Of a stretch of 64,000 nucleotides of DNA, positions 35,706 through 45,548 are shown one piece after another. This stretch comes from Kingdonia uniflora (lineage: Eukaryota > Streptophyta > Magnoliopsida > Ranunculales > Circaeasteraceae): contig JACGCM010002890.1 of the NCBI GenBank assembly GCA_014058105.1, forward strand, positions 372,001-436,000, written 5' to 3'. How positions within the stretch are numbered: position 1 is the first letter of the stretch; every line of letters begins with the position of its first letter. The notes under the pieces were generated by a model. That model saw nothing but the letters and a program-made list of their open reading frames with translations. It ran no database searches and had not been told where the DNA came from. The position numbers and the translations under genes were made by a program.

Positions 35706-37319
35706 TTGCCGTCCATTCCTGCATCGCATCAAGGTTTTATTGTAGCATTAGACGCCATCTCGGAACCACGAGGTTTCAAAACGGCTTCCCATTTTCCACA
35801 TTGGCAAAATGCCATGAACGAGGAAATGCAGGCACTTCAAGAAAATAACACATGGAGTCTAGTACCAAAGAAACAGGGCATGAATGTAGTTGGCTGCAAA
35901 TGGGTATATAAGACCAAGCTTTTGCCGAATGGTTCCATCGAACGCCATAAAACACGCCTTGTGGCAAAGGGTTACTCTCAACAATTTGGTGTTGACTTTT
36001 ACGAGACGTTTAGCCCTGTAGTGAAGTCAGCTACAATTCATCTTGCTCTATCTTATGCTCTTACTCAAAATTGGGAAATTCGACAGTTAGATGTGAAAAA
36101 TGCTTTTTTACATGGTACTCTTCAAGAAGAAGTTTTCATGGATCAACCAATGGGGTACGTTGATCCATCACGTTCTGACTATGTATGTCGATTGAATAAG
36201 GCCTTGTATGGTCTTAAGCAAGCCCCACGTGCGTGGTCTAATCGTCTCGGTTCATTTCTCCTTCGTAATGGGTTTCGATGTAGCACCGCAGACTCCTCTA
36301 TGTTCACTTACCATCGTGGTCAGGATATGCTAATTCTTTTAGTATACGTCGATGATATAACTTTAACTGGTAGCTCAAGCACTTTGCTTAAAAGCATTAT
36401 ATCATGTTTGGCGAAGGAGTTTGCGATGAAAGATCTTGGCCTGCTCCACTATTTTCTTGGTATTGAGGTGGTACCTACGAAAGATGGTATGTTGTTAAGT
36501 CAAGCTAAGTATGCTACAGATCTCCTTACCCGAGCTCAGATGCTTGATTGTAAACCGGTTTCCACTCCACTTGATTCAAGTTCAAAACTTACGATTTCTG
36601 GGCAACCATATGATAATCCTAGTCACTATCGGAGTCGTGTTGGTGCTTTGCAATATTTAACACTTACTCGTCCAGATCTTGCCTATAGTGTTAACATGGT
36701 ATGTCAATTTATGCATGCACCTACTATTGATCATTATCAAGCCGTGAAAATAATACATCGTTATATCAAAGGGTCTCTACATTGGGGACTCCGTCTCTAT
36801 CGCAGCAGTCTCAACAATATCGTCGCATATTCTGATGCTGACTGGGCTGGGTGTATTGACACTCGACGTTCGACTTCCGGTTATGCAATTTTCCTTGGAC
36901 AAAATCTCATATCGTGGAGTGCAAAGAAACAACCTACAGTCTCTAGATCTAGCTCAGAAGCCGAGTATCGCTCATTAGCAATCACTGCTGCAGAACTCAC
37001 TTGGCTGTCATATTTAATCCATGATCTTCGTATTCAAACTTCCATACCGATCATCCTTTATTGTAGCAACCAAAGTGCAGTACATATGTCGTCTAATCCG
37101 GTATTTCATGCCCGCGCAAAACACATTGAGCTTGATTATCATTTTATTCATGAAAAAGTGTTATCTGGATTTATCAAAGTAAGATTGGTACCTAGTTATG
37201 AACAACTTGCGAATATCTTTACGAAGTCCTTACCGCGTGGAACGCATATTCACTTATGTGACAAGCTTCATCTCCGTTCTACACCTACGATTCGCTTGAA
37301 GGGGGATATAAGCAGCTAA
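35706..37319 (+). CDS. Copia 3 reverse transcriptase and RNase H
   Basis: An unbroken 537-codon frame. It is in a different frame from the upstream polyprotein; the shift is at about 35626-35640. The RT begins at about residue 40 (NTWSLVPKKQGMNVVGCKWV), has LDVKNAFLHGTLQEEVFM, the YGLKQAPRAW motif and the active-site box LLVYVDDITLTGSS. The RNase H part has YSDADWAGCIDTRRSTSGYA and SSSEAEYRSLA, then NIFTKSLP near the end. Length and motifs are complete for a copia RT-RNase H, so this part may be enzymatically sound if expressed, but normal expression would need the whole polyprotein. Confidence 0.92.
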   Translation: MPSIPASHQGFIVALDAISEPRGFKTASHFPHWQNAMNEEMQALQENNTWSLVPKKQGMNVVGCKWVYKTKLLPNGSIERHKTRLVAKGYSQQFGVDFYETFSPVVKSATIHLALSYALTQNWEIRQLDVKNAFLHGTLQEEVFMDQPMGYVDPSRSDYVCRLNKALYGLKQAPRAWSNRLGSFLLRNGFRCSTADSSMFTYHRGQDMLILLVYVDDITLTGSSSTLLKSIISCLAKEFAMKDLGLLHYFLGIEVVPTKDGMLLSQAKYATDLLTRAQMLDCKPVSTPLDSSSKLTISGQPYDNPSHYRSRVGALQYLTLTRPDLAYSVNMVCQFMHAPTIDHYQAVKIIHRYIKGSLHWGLRLYRSSLNNIVAYSDADWAGCIDTRRSTSGYAIFLGQNLISWSAKKQPTVSRSSSEAEYRSLAITAAELTWLSYLIHDLRIQTSIPIILYCSNQSAVHMSSNPVFHARAKHIELDYHFIHEKVLSGFIKVRLVPSYEQLANIFTKSLPRGTHIHLCDKLHLRSTPTIRLKGDISS

Positions 37320-37553
37320 AGAACAGTTGTGATTTGAATACAAAATATACTAAAGATATCTCCATATATAAGATCTTGCATATGTGGTTGAAGAGAATAT
37401 ATCAAGAGATCTCCATCCCTTAGATAGAAATAAATTATATGAGGAAGATATATTTCTGTGAATATGTAATCTCTGTAACTATAAAGAGGCAGTTGTTTTG
37501 TATGATGAAAACAAGTTGAATAAAAGTATAACTTTCTTCTCTTCAATCTTTTA
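37308..37553 (+). repeat. Copia 3 3' LTR
   Basis: Follows the polypurine tract TGAAGGGGGAT (37298-37308). The part from 37402 matches the 5' LTR. The edge on the left is approximate. The terminal bases are TTTTA rather than CA. Confidence 0.75.
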
Positions 37554-37730
37554 CCCTTATTTTACTCACCTATTTTTGATATCACATGTCTTTCAAATTC
37601 CAGCGGTTAGTGATCTCCTAAATATCATAGTTTTCATACGTCAAAGAATTTTTTTGTATAAAACTATTTCGTTTGTGTGAATTATATTCATTGGCGAGAT
37701 CATGAGGAGTTTTTGTTCAGCTTATTGCAG

Positions 37731-39686
37731 GAATCTTACATGTCATGGTTCCTTGATGCATTTAACTATGCTATGGCAACCCACATGGATGTGCTGAATT
37801 TAAGTATAGGTGGACCTAATTACTTAGATCTTCCATTCGTAGAAAAAGTAAGCGCATTTGGTCTACAACTATTGCTTTAATTTTATGCTTCTAATTAGTG
37901 TAGTTCCAGTATCAGTACATTCTTAAGTGTGTGTATGCATGATTTATCATTTGCAGATTTTCTTTTGAATCTTTCATCAATGACCCCCACAAGAAACAAC
38001 TGTGATGACTGGTGGCTTTAATTGTTTCTAGGTTTGGGAGCTGATAACTAATAATATTATTAAGGTTTCGGCTATTGGAAATGATGAACCTTTATATGTA
38101 ACCCTAAACAATCCAGCGGATCAAAGTGATGTGATTGGTGTTGGTGGCATTGATTACAATGATCGCATAGCTTCATTCTCTTCTCGAGGCATAAGCACTT
38201 GGGAAATGTCTCATGGGTAAGAAAAAAACTTTGCTCTTACCTTTTTCCTGCTCCCCTTCATTGCTCCCCTTCATTCCTTGTTGGCCATTTGCTAGCACTA
38301 GGTTTTGGTGCCCTTTTAGCAATAAGTATGGAGAAATTTGATTCACTGATCAAAACTTATTAGTAAAGTTGATCTCATTGCACCATTTCTTAATTAAAAC
38401 GTAAAGTATGTGTTGATAGTTATTGCATTCTTTTGCCTATGCAGCTACGGTCGCGTGAAACCTGATATTGTTGCATATGAGTGAGAAATCATGGGATCAA
38501 TGACTAGTACAGGTTGCAAAGGCCTCTCAGGAACAAGTGTGGCAAGTCCCAGTAGTTGTAGGTGTTGTATGCTTGCTTGTTAGTGTCATTCCCAAAAATA
38601 AGCAAAAGGATATTGTAAATCTGGCAAGCGTGTAAAACAAGCGTTAGTTGAGGGGGTTGCAAAGCTTTCATGACCTAATATATATAAACAGGGTGCGGGT
38701 AGAGTTTACCTGTAAGTTCTCTGGCCTATATGGAATTAACTTTCTATTTCAGCTATTTTAGTGAAATAAAACTTATTTCATTTCTTTTGATTCATTTATG
38801 AATGCAAAGTTTGAGTCGTACGAGATTTTGAAAAGGTACTGTCCACAGGCAAGCATATTTCCCACCAGTGTTCTTGACTACACAGACCATCCTTATTCTT
38901 GGCCCTTCTCCCGCTAACCACTTTATGCAGGTACAATGCCAGTCATGTTTAATGCCACCATACTCAATGGAATGGGTCTCGTTGGCTATGTCGAAGGCCA
39001 GCCTACATGGCACCCTAACAATGACGAGGAAAATCTTCTCAGCATTCACTTCTCCTACTCCAAGATCATCTGGCTTTGGACTGGTTATCTCGCACTACAT
39101 ATGTAAATCAAGGATAAAAGTGCACAGTTTTCAGGATTGATTGAAGGCCATGTGACAGTGAATATATTTAGCCCGCCACGACCCTGAGAGAAAAGCCAAC
39201 GGAGGACAAGTACATGTGTCCTTCAGTTGAAACTAAAGGTGGTTCCAACTCCGCCAAGAGCAAAAAGGATACTCTGGGATCAATATCACAGTATCAAATA
39301 GCCACCAAGGTATATACCACGTGACTCTTTAGAGGTTCGTAATAACATTCTTGACTGGCATGGGGATTACTTGAATACAAATTTTCATGTCATGTTTAGC
39401 ATGTTGAGAGATTCAGGATACTATGTGGAAACACTTGGTTCACCCCTTACATGCTTTGATGTTCGGCAGTATGGGACACTCCTGATGGTGGACCTCGAGG
39501 ATGAGTATTTCGAGGAAGAGATTGAAATGCTGAGAGATGATATACTTAATGTTGGATGGGGTTTGGTGGTGTTTCTTGAATGGTACAATGTGGATACAAT
39601 GGTGAAGATGAGATTTCATGATGATAACACTAGGAGCTGGTGGACGCCAATTACAGGGGGTGCAAATATCAACACTAGATTATAGT
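37731..39686 (+). pseudogene. SBT6.1: Site-1 protease (subtilase SBT6.1) pseudogene, central exons
   Basis: Site-1 protease is a Golgi membrane subtilase that cleaves membrane-bound transcription factors. The exon at 37731-37848 reads [20 protein letters not shown] then [15 protein letters not shown], followed by a GTAAGC donor. The next exon, 38032-38216, reads [20 protein letters not shown] and [20 protein letters not shown]. Then 38444-38700 contains the catalytic-serine motif GTSVASP, and the later exon (38809-39230) has MPVIFNATILNGMGLVGYVE. The last region, 39330-39670, has YYVETLGSPLTCFDVRQYGT and WYNVDTMVKMRF, ending GGANI. Intron positions are kept, so this is a genomic, not retro-, copy. 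In-frame stops (for example at 38481 and about 38578) and frame changes show it is dead. The N-terminal catalytic Asp and His exons and the C-terminus are missing; an LTR abuts at 39687. Confidence 0.9.
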
Positions 39687-40174
39687 GCTAAAGGGAGTTG
39701 CAGTATAGAAGATGGATCAAGTACACATGCATTATAGTGCTGATGTTTATGAAGTTCAACGATCAGCTATCAACATATTAGATCTGTAGGATGTTGATGA
39801 TTATTGTTTATATATTCTATTAAGAACGTTTTTAAGATTTACATGCTCCGCGGCCATTTGTTTTTCATCACCAATGCCTACTCAATATTTGTAAGCTTAT
39901 TAGCTTTTCTAAACACAAACAAGATAGAGAAGGATAAAAAGATGAGAGAATTCTTAATTAGAATTACTTGATTACAAACCCACATATACACCACTTTATA
40001 TAGTAGAGGTGAAGACTTAAAACATTAAATACAAAACTATTCATATTTGAAACTCACACCATTAATCTATCATTACATAAGTAACTCCCATTAACTTAGA
40101 TGAAGTCTTACTTCTTCTTTTTTGGTACTTGAAGTCTTACTCTTAATGTGCTCTTAATGTGCATTATTTCAACA
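39687..40174 (-). repeat. Copia-type LTR, same family as 10958-11418
   Basis: Read on the minus strand it starts TGTTGAAATAATGCAC at 40174. It differs from the other copy by scattered substitutions and an extra about 30-base stretch (40106-40137) that contains a repeat of GAAGTCTTAC. No internal retrotransposon sequence adjoins either side, so it is a solo LTR or a fragment. Its left edge coincides with the loss of the SBT6.1 sequence. Flanks (TATAG and ATATT) do not give a clear target duplication. Confidence 0.8.
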
Positions 40175-40549
40175 ATATTTTTCTGTTTCGTGGCCTTTCC
40201 ATCGTTATGGGTAGGTAATCGGTATTGGCTAACATGAGTACTTCCTTTAACATGTAATCTCGATTTTGTATTCCCCTCTCACAGGCAGTCTCAAATGTGC
40301 TCCATCTTCTATTGAAATGGTGCTAATCACGAGGGCCCATATCGCGCTCTTCTTGTGATGAATTTAATGAAATTCTAATAGTTTCGTGTTTAGCCGCAGT
40401 TCAACTACTATGCTCCTTGTGGTTGGCTTTGTTGCCTCTTCCACTCCATACAAATGAGAACGAATCATCCTATAAATTCACGACAACAGATTTATATTTG
40501 GCAAGCATCTCTTATTATTGTTTTTCCTACATTAAGAAAGATAACACAG
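40175..40549. other. Non-coding stretch
   Basis: No genes or repeats were recognised. It lies between the solo LTR and the MITE. Confidence 0.4.
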
Positions 40550-40551
40550 TA

Positions 40552-40725
40552 CAGTGAAACCTAGATAAATGCACAGCCTTGGGACCGCCAAAAATGTGCA
40601 AATATAGAAGTTGTGCAATTATATAGGTGACAATTAGAAAGAATTTGGATTTCGGGATCACAATTTTTTGTGTGTTTAAAAGAGGTTGTGCATTTATATA
40701 GGGTACAATAAGACAGGTTTCACTG
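40552..40725. mobile_element. Pogo-type (Emigrant/Lemi-like) MITE, 174 bp
   Basis: The left terminus CAGTGAAACCTAGATAAATG and the right terminus read inward, CAGTGAAACCTGTCTTATTG, begin with the same 11 bases; a further shared ATAAATGCACA word lies inside both ends. Both sides are flanked by the dinucleotide TA (40550-40551 and 40726-40727). A TA duplication and CAGT-AAACCT ends are features of the plant pogo-related MITEs such as Emigrant. There is no coding capacity. Confidence 0.8.
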
Positions 40726-40727
40726 TA

Positions 40728-42100
40728 ATATGTCTGTATCAAGTAGTTATCAATTTGTGTTTCTAATAATAATAATACTCAAGCTTTCTTCATTTTATGT
40801 TTTGTTTTACGTAAGAAGCTCTTGGTAATACAAAATGATTAGAAAGGGATATGGTCGTTAACATAAAGAATATGCGTTCAATCGATAAGAACAACAAATT
40901 AGACAAGTACAACAATGACAGATAGCAAACAATGCGTAAGTACACAATCAAAGAGAGGGAAACTAGCCATAGTTTAAGCTGGAGCTGCTTTACAATCAGA
41001 TGAAGTTAAGCATAGTTGGATTTGTTAATGACTAATAACGAATTGAATTCTTGTGATAGATTCTAAATTAAGGCAAGATAATTAAAAGGAAAGAGTTTCT
41101 GATATAGCAACCAAGCTGTTGTAGGTCCTAATGGCAAGGTCCTGTACGTTGTAAACTATGTAACTAGTAATTCATGAGAAAGTGAGATTAGGGCTTCTTG
41201 GGCACATCAGTGGCGAAAGAAACTAAGAATGATAACTATTTTTCTATAACAACTAGCTATAATTCACAGTGGTTTATAGTTATTATATATAGGGCTAATG
41301 AAGTCTTACTCAAGGAAGGTAATTAAGTACAATATGAAGTTAAGGCCTACCAAAATATCTCTCTCATACATGTAATACTTTATTAGGTGTCACGACCGTC
41401 TAAACTTCTTCTAATCAAGTGCTGTTTGTTTATTTAATGGTGAGGAAGTTTCCTTGTCAAACAGGAGTCTCACTTAGATGACAAAAACAAACTACAAAAC
41501 AGAGAATTTTAAGAGAAAGTTGGAACATGAAAGCATAATCAATAAGATACAAGTTCGTCTGCATCCAAGTGAAGAAGCTTGGAAAATGAAATTTACTGCA
41601 GAAAAATCAAAGAAGAAAAAATGTGAAAAAAAAAAAGACACTATAAATCTAAATTAACAATGGTTTTTTAACTCACAAAATTATAGGTTATTTAGTCTCT
41701 CAAACATTAAATTGGGTTCTCATGACAAGTAAACCACGTGCGAGAGGAAGACACTGAGTAGTGTTGGCACTGGATATCCAACAAATGTTTTGGGGGTAAA
41801 GGGCATAACATTGAAAGAACATATACCTGGCAAAATTTCACCTATACTGTAAATTTTGGTGAATTTCAACGAAAGTTCAAATATTGATTTAGTATTAGTT
41901 CAAAGATAAAACAAAATCTAAATTCGATTTAGGGAAAGACTGGGTAAGCATGAGATTGAAGTGTTTGTTTCCTTGTCCACATTTTTTAGTATTATATCCT
42001 ATTCTTATATATTAAATGTAGATTGGTAAGAAAAAATGGGCGTTCAAGCCAATGTTCCAAAATTGTCTTACACTTAGAAAGATACTTTGTTGTCCATGCT
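40728..42100. other. Intergenic region upstream of the zinc-finger gene
   Basis: A+T-rich, no coding support on either strand. Poly-A run at 41626-41636. A CACGTG-like E-box core (CCACGTGC) is at about 41733. Likely contains distal promoter sequence of the gene at 42274. Confidence 0.4.
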
Positions 42101-42102
42101 AT

Positions 42103-42116
42103 ACTTATATATTATG
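42103..42116 (+). promoter_or_regulatory. Possible TATA box of the zinc-finger gene
   Basis: ACTTATATATTATG lies about 165 bases before the start codon, leaving a pyrimidine-rich leader (42190-42260). Other A+T-rich words nearby make this only a candidate. Confidence 0.35.
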
Positions 42117-42273
42117 CTAGCTCTCTCAGTCAAAGCTCAACTATACTCCAATTGCTTACTTCAGACCTTGGTGATGTACTCGGTACAAGGGTTTTGTTTC
42201 CTACTCCTTTAAAACTCTTTCCCTACTATTTAACCCTCTCTATCTCCAATTTTCATTTAAATCATCGCACGAT

Positions 42274-42975
42274 ATGGCAGCTGACTTGGGCCTACTCCCA
42301 CCATCAGACCACCAAATTACTTTACCTCAACCTCCACCTCAACAGCAGCAACAACAACAAAACCCTAGCTACACAGGCCAGTGGATGTGGAACACTACAC
42401 GGCCCCAAGAAGAAGATGACTCATGGGAAGTTCGAGCATTTGCGGAAGACACCTCAAACGCTATGGGCACCACATGGCCTCCTCGGTCTTACACTTGCAC
42501 GTTCTGCAGACGTGAATTCCGGTCAGCTCAAGCACTTGGAGGTCATATGAACGTACACCGCCGTGACCGTGCAAGACTCCGTCAATCCCCGCCTAAAACC
42601 ATTATAACTGACCTCACTTTGTCCCCTACTTCATCGTCTACCCTTATCTTCCCAACTCAAGAATTTGTAGCCAACGGTGGGATTTGTCTTCTCTACCCTT
42701 TACCAAACCCTAATGGTGTATTTAACTCCACATCAATACCCAGTTCTATGGATTCTCCCCCTACGTTACTATCTATCTCTCCATACTCAATGAACAACTT
42801 GATATCATCTTACCAGCCTACTAGTTTCCCGATGGAAATTAGTTCCGAAAAAATTGAACCTGCATTAATGTTTATAGATAAGGAGAGTGAAACCAACAAG
42901 AACAACGACGATAACACAGGGTTTGAAGAAGAGTTAGATCTTGAGCTTCGTCTTGGATCGAAGCCTGAAATATAA
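42274..42975 (+). CDS. SUPERMAN-type single-C2H2 zinc-finger protein
   Basis: An intact intronless gene of 233 residues. It has one C2H2 finger with C75, C78, H91 and H95, and the plant-specific QALGGH helix at residues 86-91 within the stretch [22 protein letters not shown]-terminal EAR repression motif DLELRL lies at 222-227. The N-terminal third has a poly-Gln run (residues 23-29) and a WPPRSYTC lead-in; the middle is Ser/Pro/Thr-rich. This layout fits the RBE/ZFP10/ZFP11/SUPERMAN group of nuclear repressors that control organ growth and flower or trichome development. The exact member cannot be named. The start is chosen because it opens the conserved N-terminus and an in-frame stop lies upstream. 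It is the only undamaged host gene in the window. Confidence 0.93.
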   Translation: MAADLGLLPPSDHQITLPQPPPQQQQQQQNPSYTGQWMWNTTRPQEEDDSWEVRAFAEDTSNAMGTTWPPRSYTCTFCRREFRSAQALGGHMNVHRRDRARLRQSPPKTIITDLTLSPTSSSTLIFPTQEFVANGGICLLYPLPNPNGVFNSTSIPSSMDSPPTLLSISPYSMNNLISSYQPTSFPMEISSEKIEPALMFIDKESETNKNNDDNTGFEEELDLELRLGSKPEI

Positions 42976-43594
42976 GCTTATTGTTTGAAGAAAAGAGTGC
43001 GGTTATCACTTATTAATGTGTAAATTACACAATAGTTCGATCTTGTAGATCGACTTATGTGAGTAAATCTATTTGTTGCCGATATTTCCACAAGTGTGTA
43101 ATTGATCAAGGTGCAGTGAAAACAAAGACAAGTAGAAAAGAAAAAGGCGCAGTTTCAAGAGGTGTCAGTGAAGGAGATTAAGGTTTGAGAAATGGGATTG
43201 TGCAGGTTGCAATACAGTCACTTTCTTTTGCATGTGATTTATATCCCTGAAGATTATCTATCAATATTAATACTGAAATATTTGTGCCTCTTTCTTTCTA
43301 AAAAGTTGGCCAAAAATGCCATCCTAACCAAGATTAAATTTTTCAGCCATGAGAAAATGTTGAAGCTAGCTGTAAAAAGCCAAAACCCTACATTAACAAA
43401 TACTAAGTTAAAACTAGTTTTCAGTTGGAACCCTAGAGTTGATGGATAAATTTAGGAAGCATTTCAATACGCTAATTCATGCCAAGCACGATCAAAAGAG
43501 AATATACATATATATGGGGAAATGAAACATAACTTTTACGTTCTACACTGCTACAAACATATATGAGATTGATATGCTAGCTCTAGTACTGTAG
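42976..43594. other. Downstream region of the zinc-finger gene
   Basis: Contains the presumed 3' untranslated region. A short frame at 43192-43449 is unrecognised and likely not coding. GATCTTGTAGATC (43040-43052) is a short palindrome. Confidence 0.4.
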
Positions 43595-44180
43595 TATGAA
43601 AATGTGGAAACAAAATAATCAAACAACATGTCTCTTACAGCTAAAAGGCAAAATAGAGGTGAATGATTTGCTTACCAGGTCCCCCCCCCCCACCCCACAC
43701 ACACACACACACACACACAAGGGTACTGAGGTTGGTCCCCCTTTCTCTTCTGAAAAAAGACTGAGATACACAAAAAGATTGTAACGACAGAATTCATCAG
43801 TTTATCTATATTAGACATGTCTTGATATAGCTTATAATTAGTAATTAAATGCTCGTATGAAGTAAATCGTGTTGGAAACATGACATACCTTCTTAGAGGT
43901 ATGAAATATATCATAACCGGCCCTCATTCGTCTATTCCTTTTACCGACTTCATCGCCTTTCTCGGGATGTCTAAATGTGGCTAGCCTTATTGCACTGTGA
44001 AAATGTGAAAGCAAATTATTCGAAGGGTATTCTTAATCAAATTGCTTGCATGGAGCAAAGTAAAGGTGAATGATTTGCTTACCAGGGACCCCCCATGATC
44101 ATATATAGGGAGTACTGGAACCAAATGGTCCCCCCATTTTTCTTCTCTTCAATGAAAAAAAAAACTGAGATACTGAAGAG
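43595..44180 (+). repeat. Diverged tandem duplication of about 190 bp, 400 bp apart
   Basis: The stretch from GAAAATGTGGAAACAAAATA (43598) through GGTGAATGATTTGCTTACCA (about 43660) to TGGTCCCCC and AAAAGACTGAGATAC recurs at 43999, about 44066 and 44128-44173. The second copy lacks the C/CA microsatellite that the first copy has at the equivalent place, and has instead ACCCCCCATG. Confidence 0.75.
43681..43719. repeat. C-tract plus (CA)n microsatellite
   Basis: Eleven C in a row, ACCC, then about 12 CA units. The length is likely to vary between individuals. Confidence 0.95.
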
Positions 44181-44419
44181 CTAGCCTGGGATTTTATTTT
44201 TCTCAGAGAAAGATGAGAGTAGCAGGGCCAGTTATTTTTTGCAGACAGAGTGAAGTTAAAAGTTATGCGTGCGGCAGCTGGTTTTGAAGTTTAGTCCTCT
44301 TCGCTCCTGCATGGGCTCGGATTTCAACTGTTCCCAATGAAGAATGATTGTCATTTCCTTATCCTTACCTTCTTTGGGTAAGTTTTGGAGATCTTCTAAC
44401 ACCGCACCTCCCAGTCCCT

Positions 44420-45039
44420 CAGGTACAACTTGAGGCCGGCTCAGTCTTGGCCAATATATTGGGAAATCATGACTTTCCTTTTGAGCCGAGCCGCGGAAGC
44501 CGAACTCCTATCGATTCGATTAGGGCACAGACAAGCAAATAAAAATACACAATCAACAACCAACAACAAGGTTTTAAGGTGGTTCGGCAATTGCCTACAT
44601 CCACACACAATAGAGAGAGAGTTTATTCCAAGACCAATGTTACAATCTTTACAAACAATTGAGGTTTTTCTCTTAAGAATTTCTCCTACAAAAGATTTCC
44701 CCAAATGTGGCTTCTAAAAAACTTAACTCTTTCTTATATACTTGGGAGAGCCAAATACAATTACTCGGATCTCGAGGCAGATAAGAGGCTTCAAACAAAT
44801 CTCATAAAACTAACCTCCGCATTGTCCTTCGAACGATTATGAGTCTCTTTCAAACGACATCAAGCAACTCAACACGCTAGATCAGTTTTTAGGCAAAAAC
44901 TTATTATCGTTCGAACGACTATCAGTCTCGTTCAAACGACTTTGAGTCTCCAAATACGTTGAGGTAGATTTAGCCAAAAACCGAGGCTCGTTCGAACAGC
45001 TATGAAGCTCGTTCGAACAACCATGATAACAACCCCACA
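44420..45039 (-). repeat. 3' LTR of copia element 4 (-)
   Basis: On the minus strand the LTR starts TGTGGGGTTGTTATCATGG at 45039, right after a polypurine tract GAGGTGGAGAAT (45040-45051). A TATA-like GTATATAAG is at 44733-44741 (minus). The U3 part upstream of it holds an array of CGTTCGAACGA-type motifs (44826-45018). The outer edge near 44420 is not precisely defined. Confidence 0.65.
44826..45018. promoter_or_regulatory. Array of CGTTCRAACGA motifs in copia 4 U3
   Basis: Copies: CTTCGAACGA (44827), CGTTCGAACGAC (44908), CGTTCAAACGAC (44929), CGTTCGAACA (44989) and CGTTCGAACAA (45010), plus TTTCAAACGAC (44848). The core TTCGAA is palindromic. Position upstream of the TATA suggests a promoter or enhancer role, which is inference. 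Confidence 0.5.
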
Positions 45040-45231
45040 ATTCTCCACCTCGGTCATGAAGATTTCCCCAACCAAACTAACCGAAATCTGAGCCAAACAT
45101 AGCCACCAACCAAACGACCCGAAACAAAACCCTCTCTCACCAATGTCTCCAAGGACCCAAGCAAACAAACGTCCCAAGAAACCCAAACAAACTAACTCCC
45201 CGAAGGATCAAACACGAAACAAATGCCAATC

Positions 45232-45365
45232 AAATCAAGCGTCCCAAAGGACCAAATCTAAACAAGCGTCCCAAAGGACCTAATCGAGCCAAGCGTCTCA
45301 AAGGACCAAATCCAAACAAACGTCCCAAAGGACCCAATCGAACCAAGTGTCCTAAAGAACCAAAA
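45232..45365. repeat. 27-bp minisatellite, about 5 copies
   Basis: The unit AAGCGTCCCAAAGGACCAAA repeats every 26-27 bases with changes (AAGCGTCTC, AAACGTCCC, AAGTGTCCT) and alternates between ATCTAAAC and ATCGAGCC ends. It lies in the 3' untranslated region of copia 4, between pol and the polypurine tract. A related copy appears upstream at 45156. Confidence 0.85.
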
Positions 45366-45548
45366 TCGACTGTACCAAATCAATGGTTGTCTACGTACCG
45401 TGGATCAAGTCACCCATAATTCTAAAAATCCATGTGAGGGGCCAAATCAATCTATAGGAAAGAGACGCACCGTTCCCTTCTCTCTATCTCTATAAATATG
45501 TCTACCAAGAGTCCATTTGTACCATTTTCTTAGAGACCTCTTCAAACC

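Larger units (their letters stand above)
33046..37553 (+). mobile_element. Ty1-copia element 3 (Ale/Retrofit-like)
   Basis: Shared LTR sequence at 33046-33196 and 37402-37553 encloses gag-protease-integrase and RT-RNase H reading frames. The 5' LTR lacks its outer part, since similarity starts only at TCAAGAGATCTCC. The primer-binding site TGGTATTAGAG follows the 5' LTR at 33197. About five differences are seen between the two LTR copies over 150 bases, indicating a fairly young insertion. It sits upstream of, or within, the SBT6.1 pseudogene. Confidence 0.88.

Noticed and set aside
37677..37880. Start of an independent small subtilase gene
   Set aside because: The frame is one exon of the SBT6.1 pseudogene with splice sites at both ends and continues in later exons.
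42023..42550. 175-codon plus-strand frame overlapping the zinc-finger gene
   Set aside because: Out of frame with the conserved C2H2 coding sequence and without recognisable domains; a shadow of the real gene.
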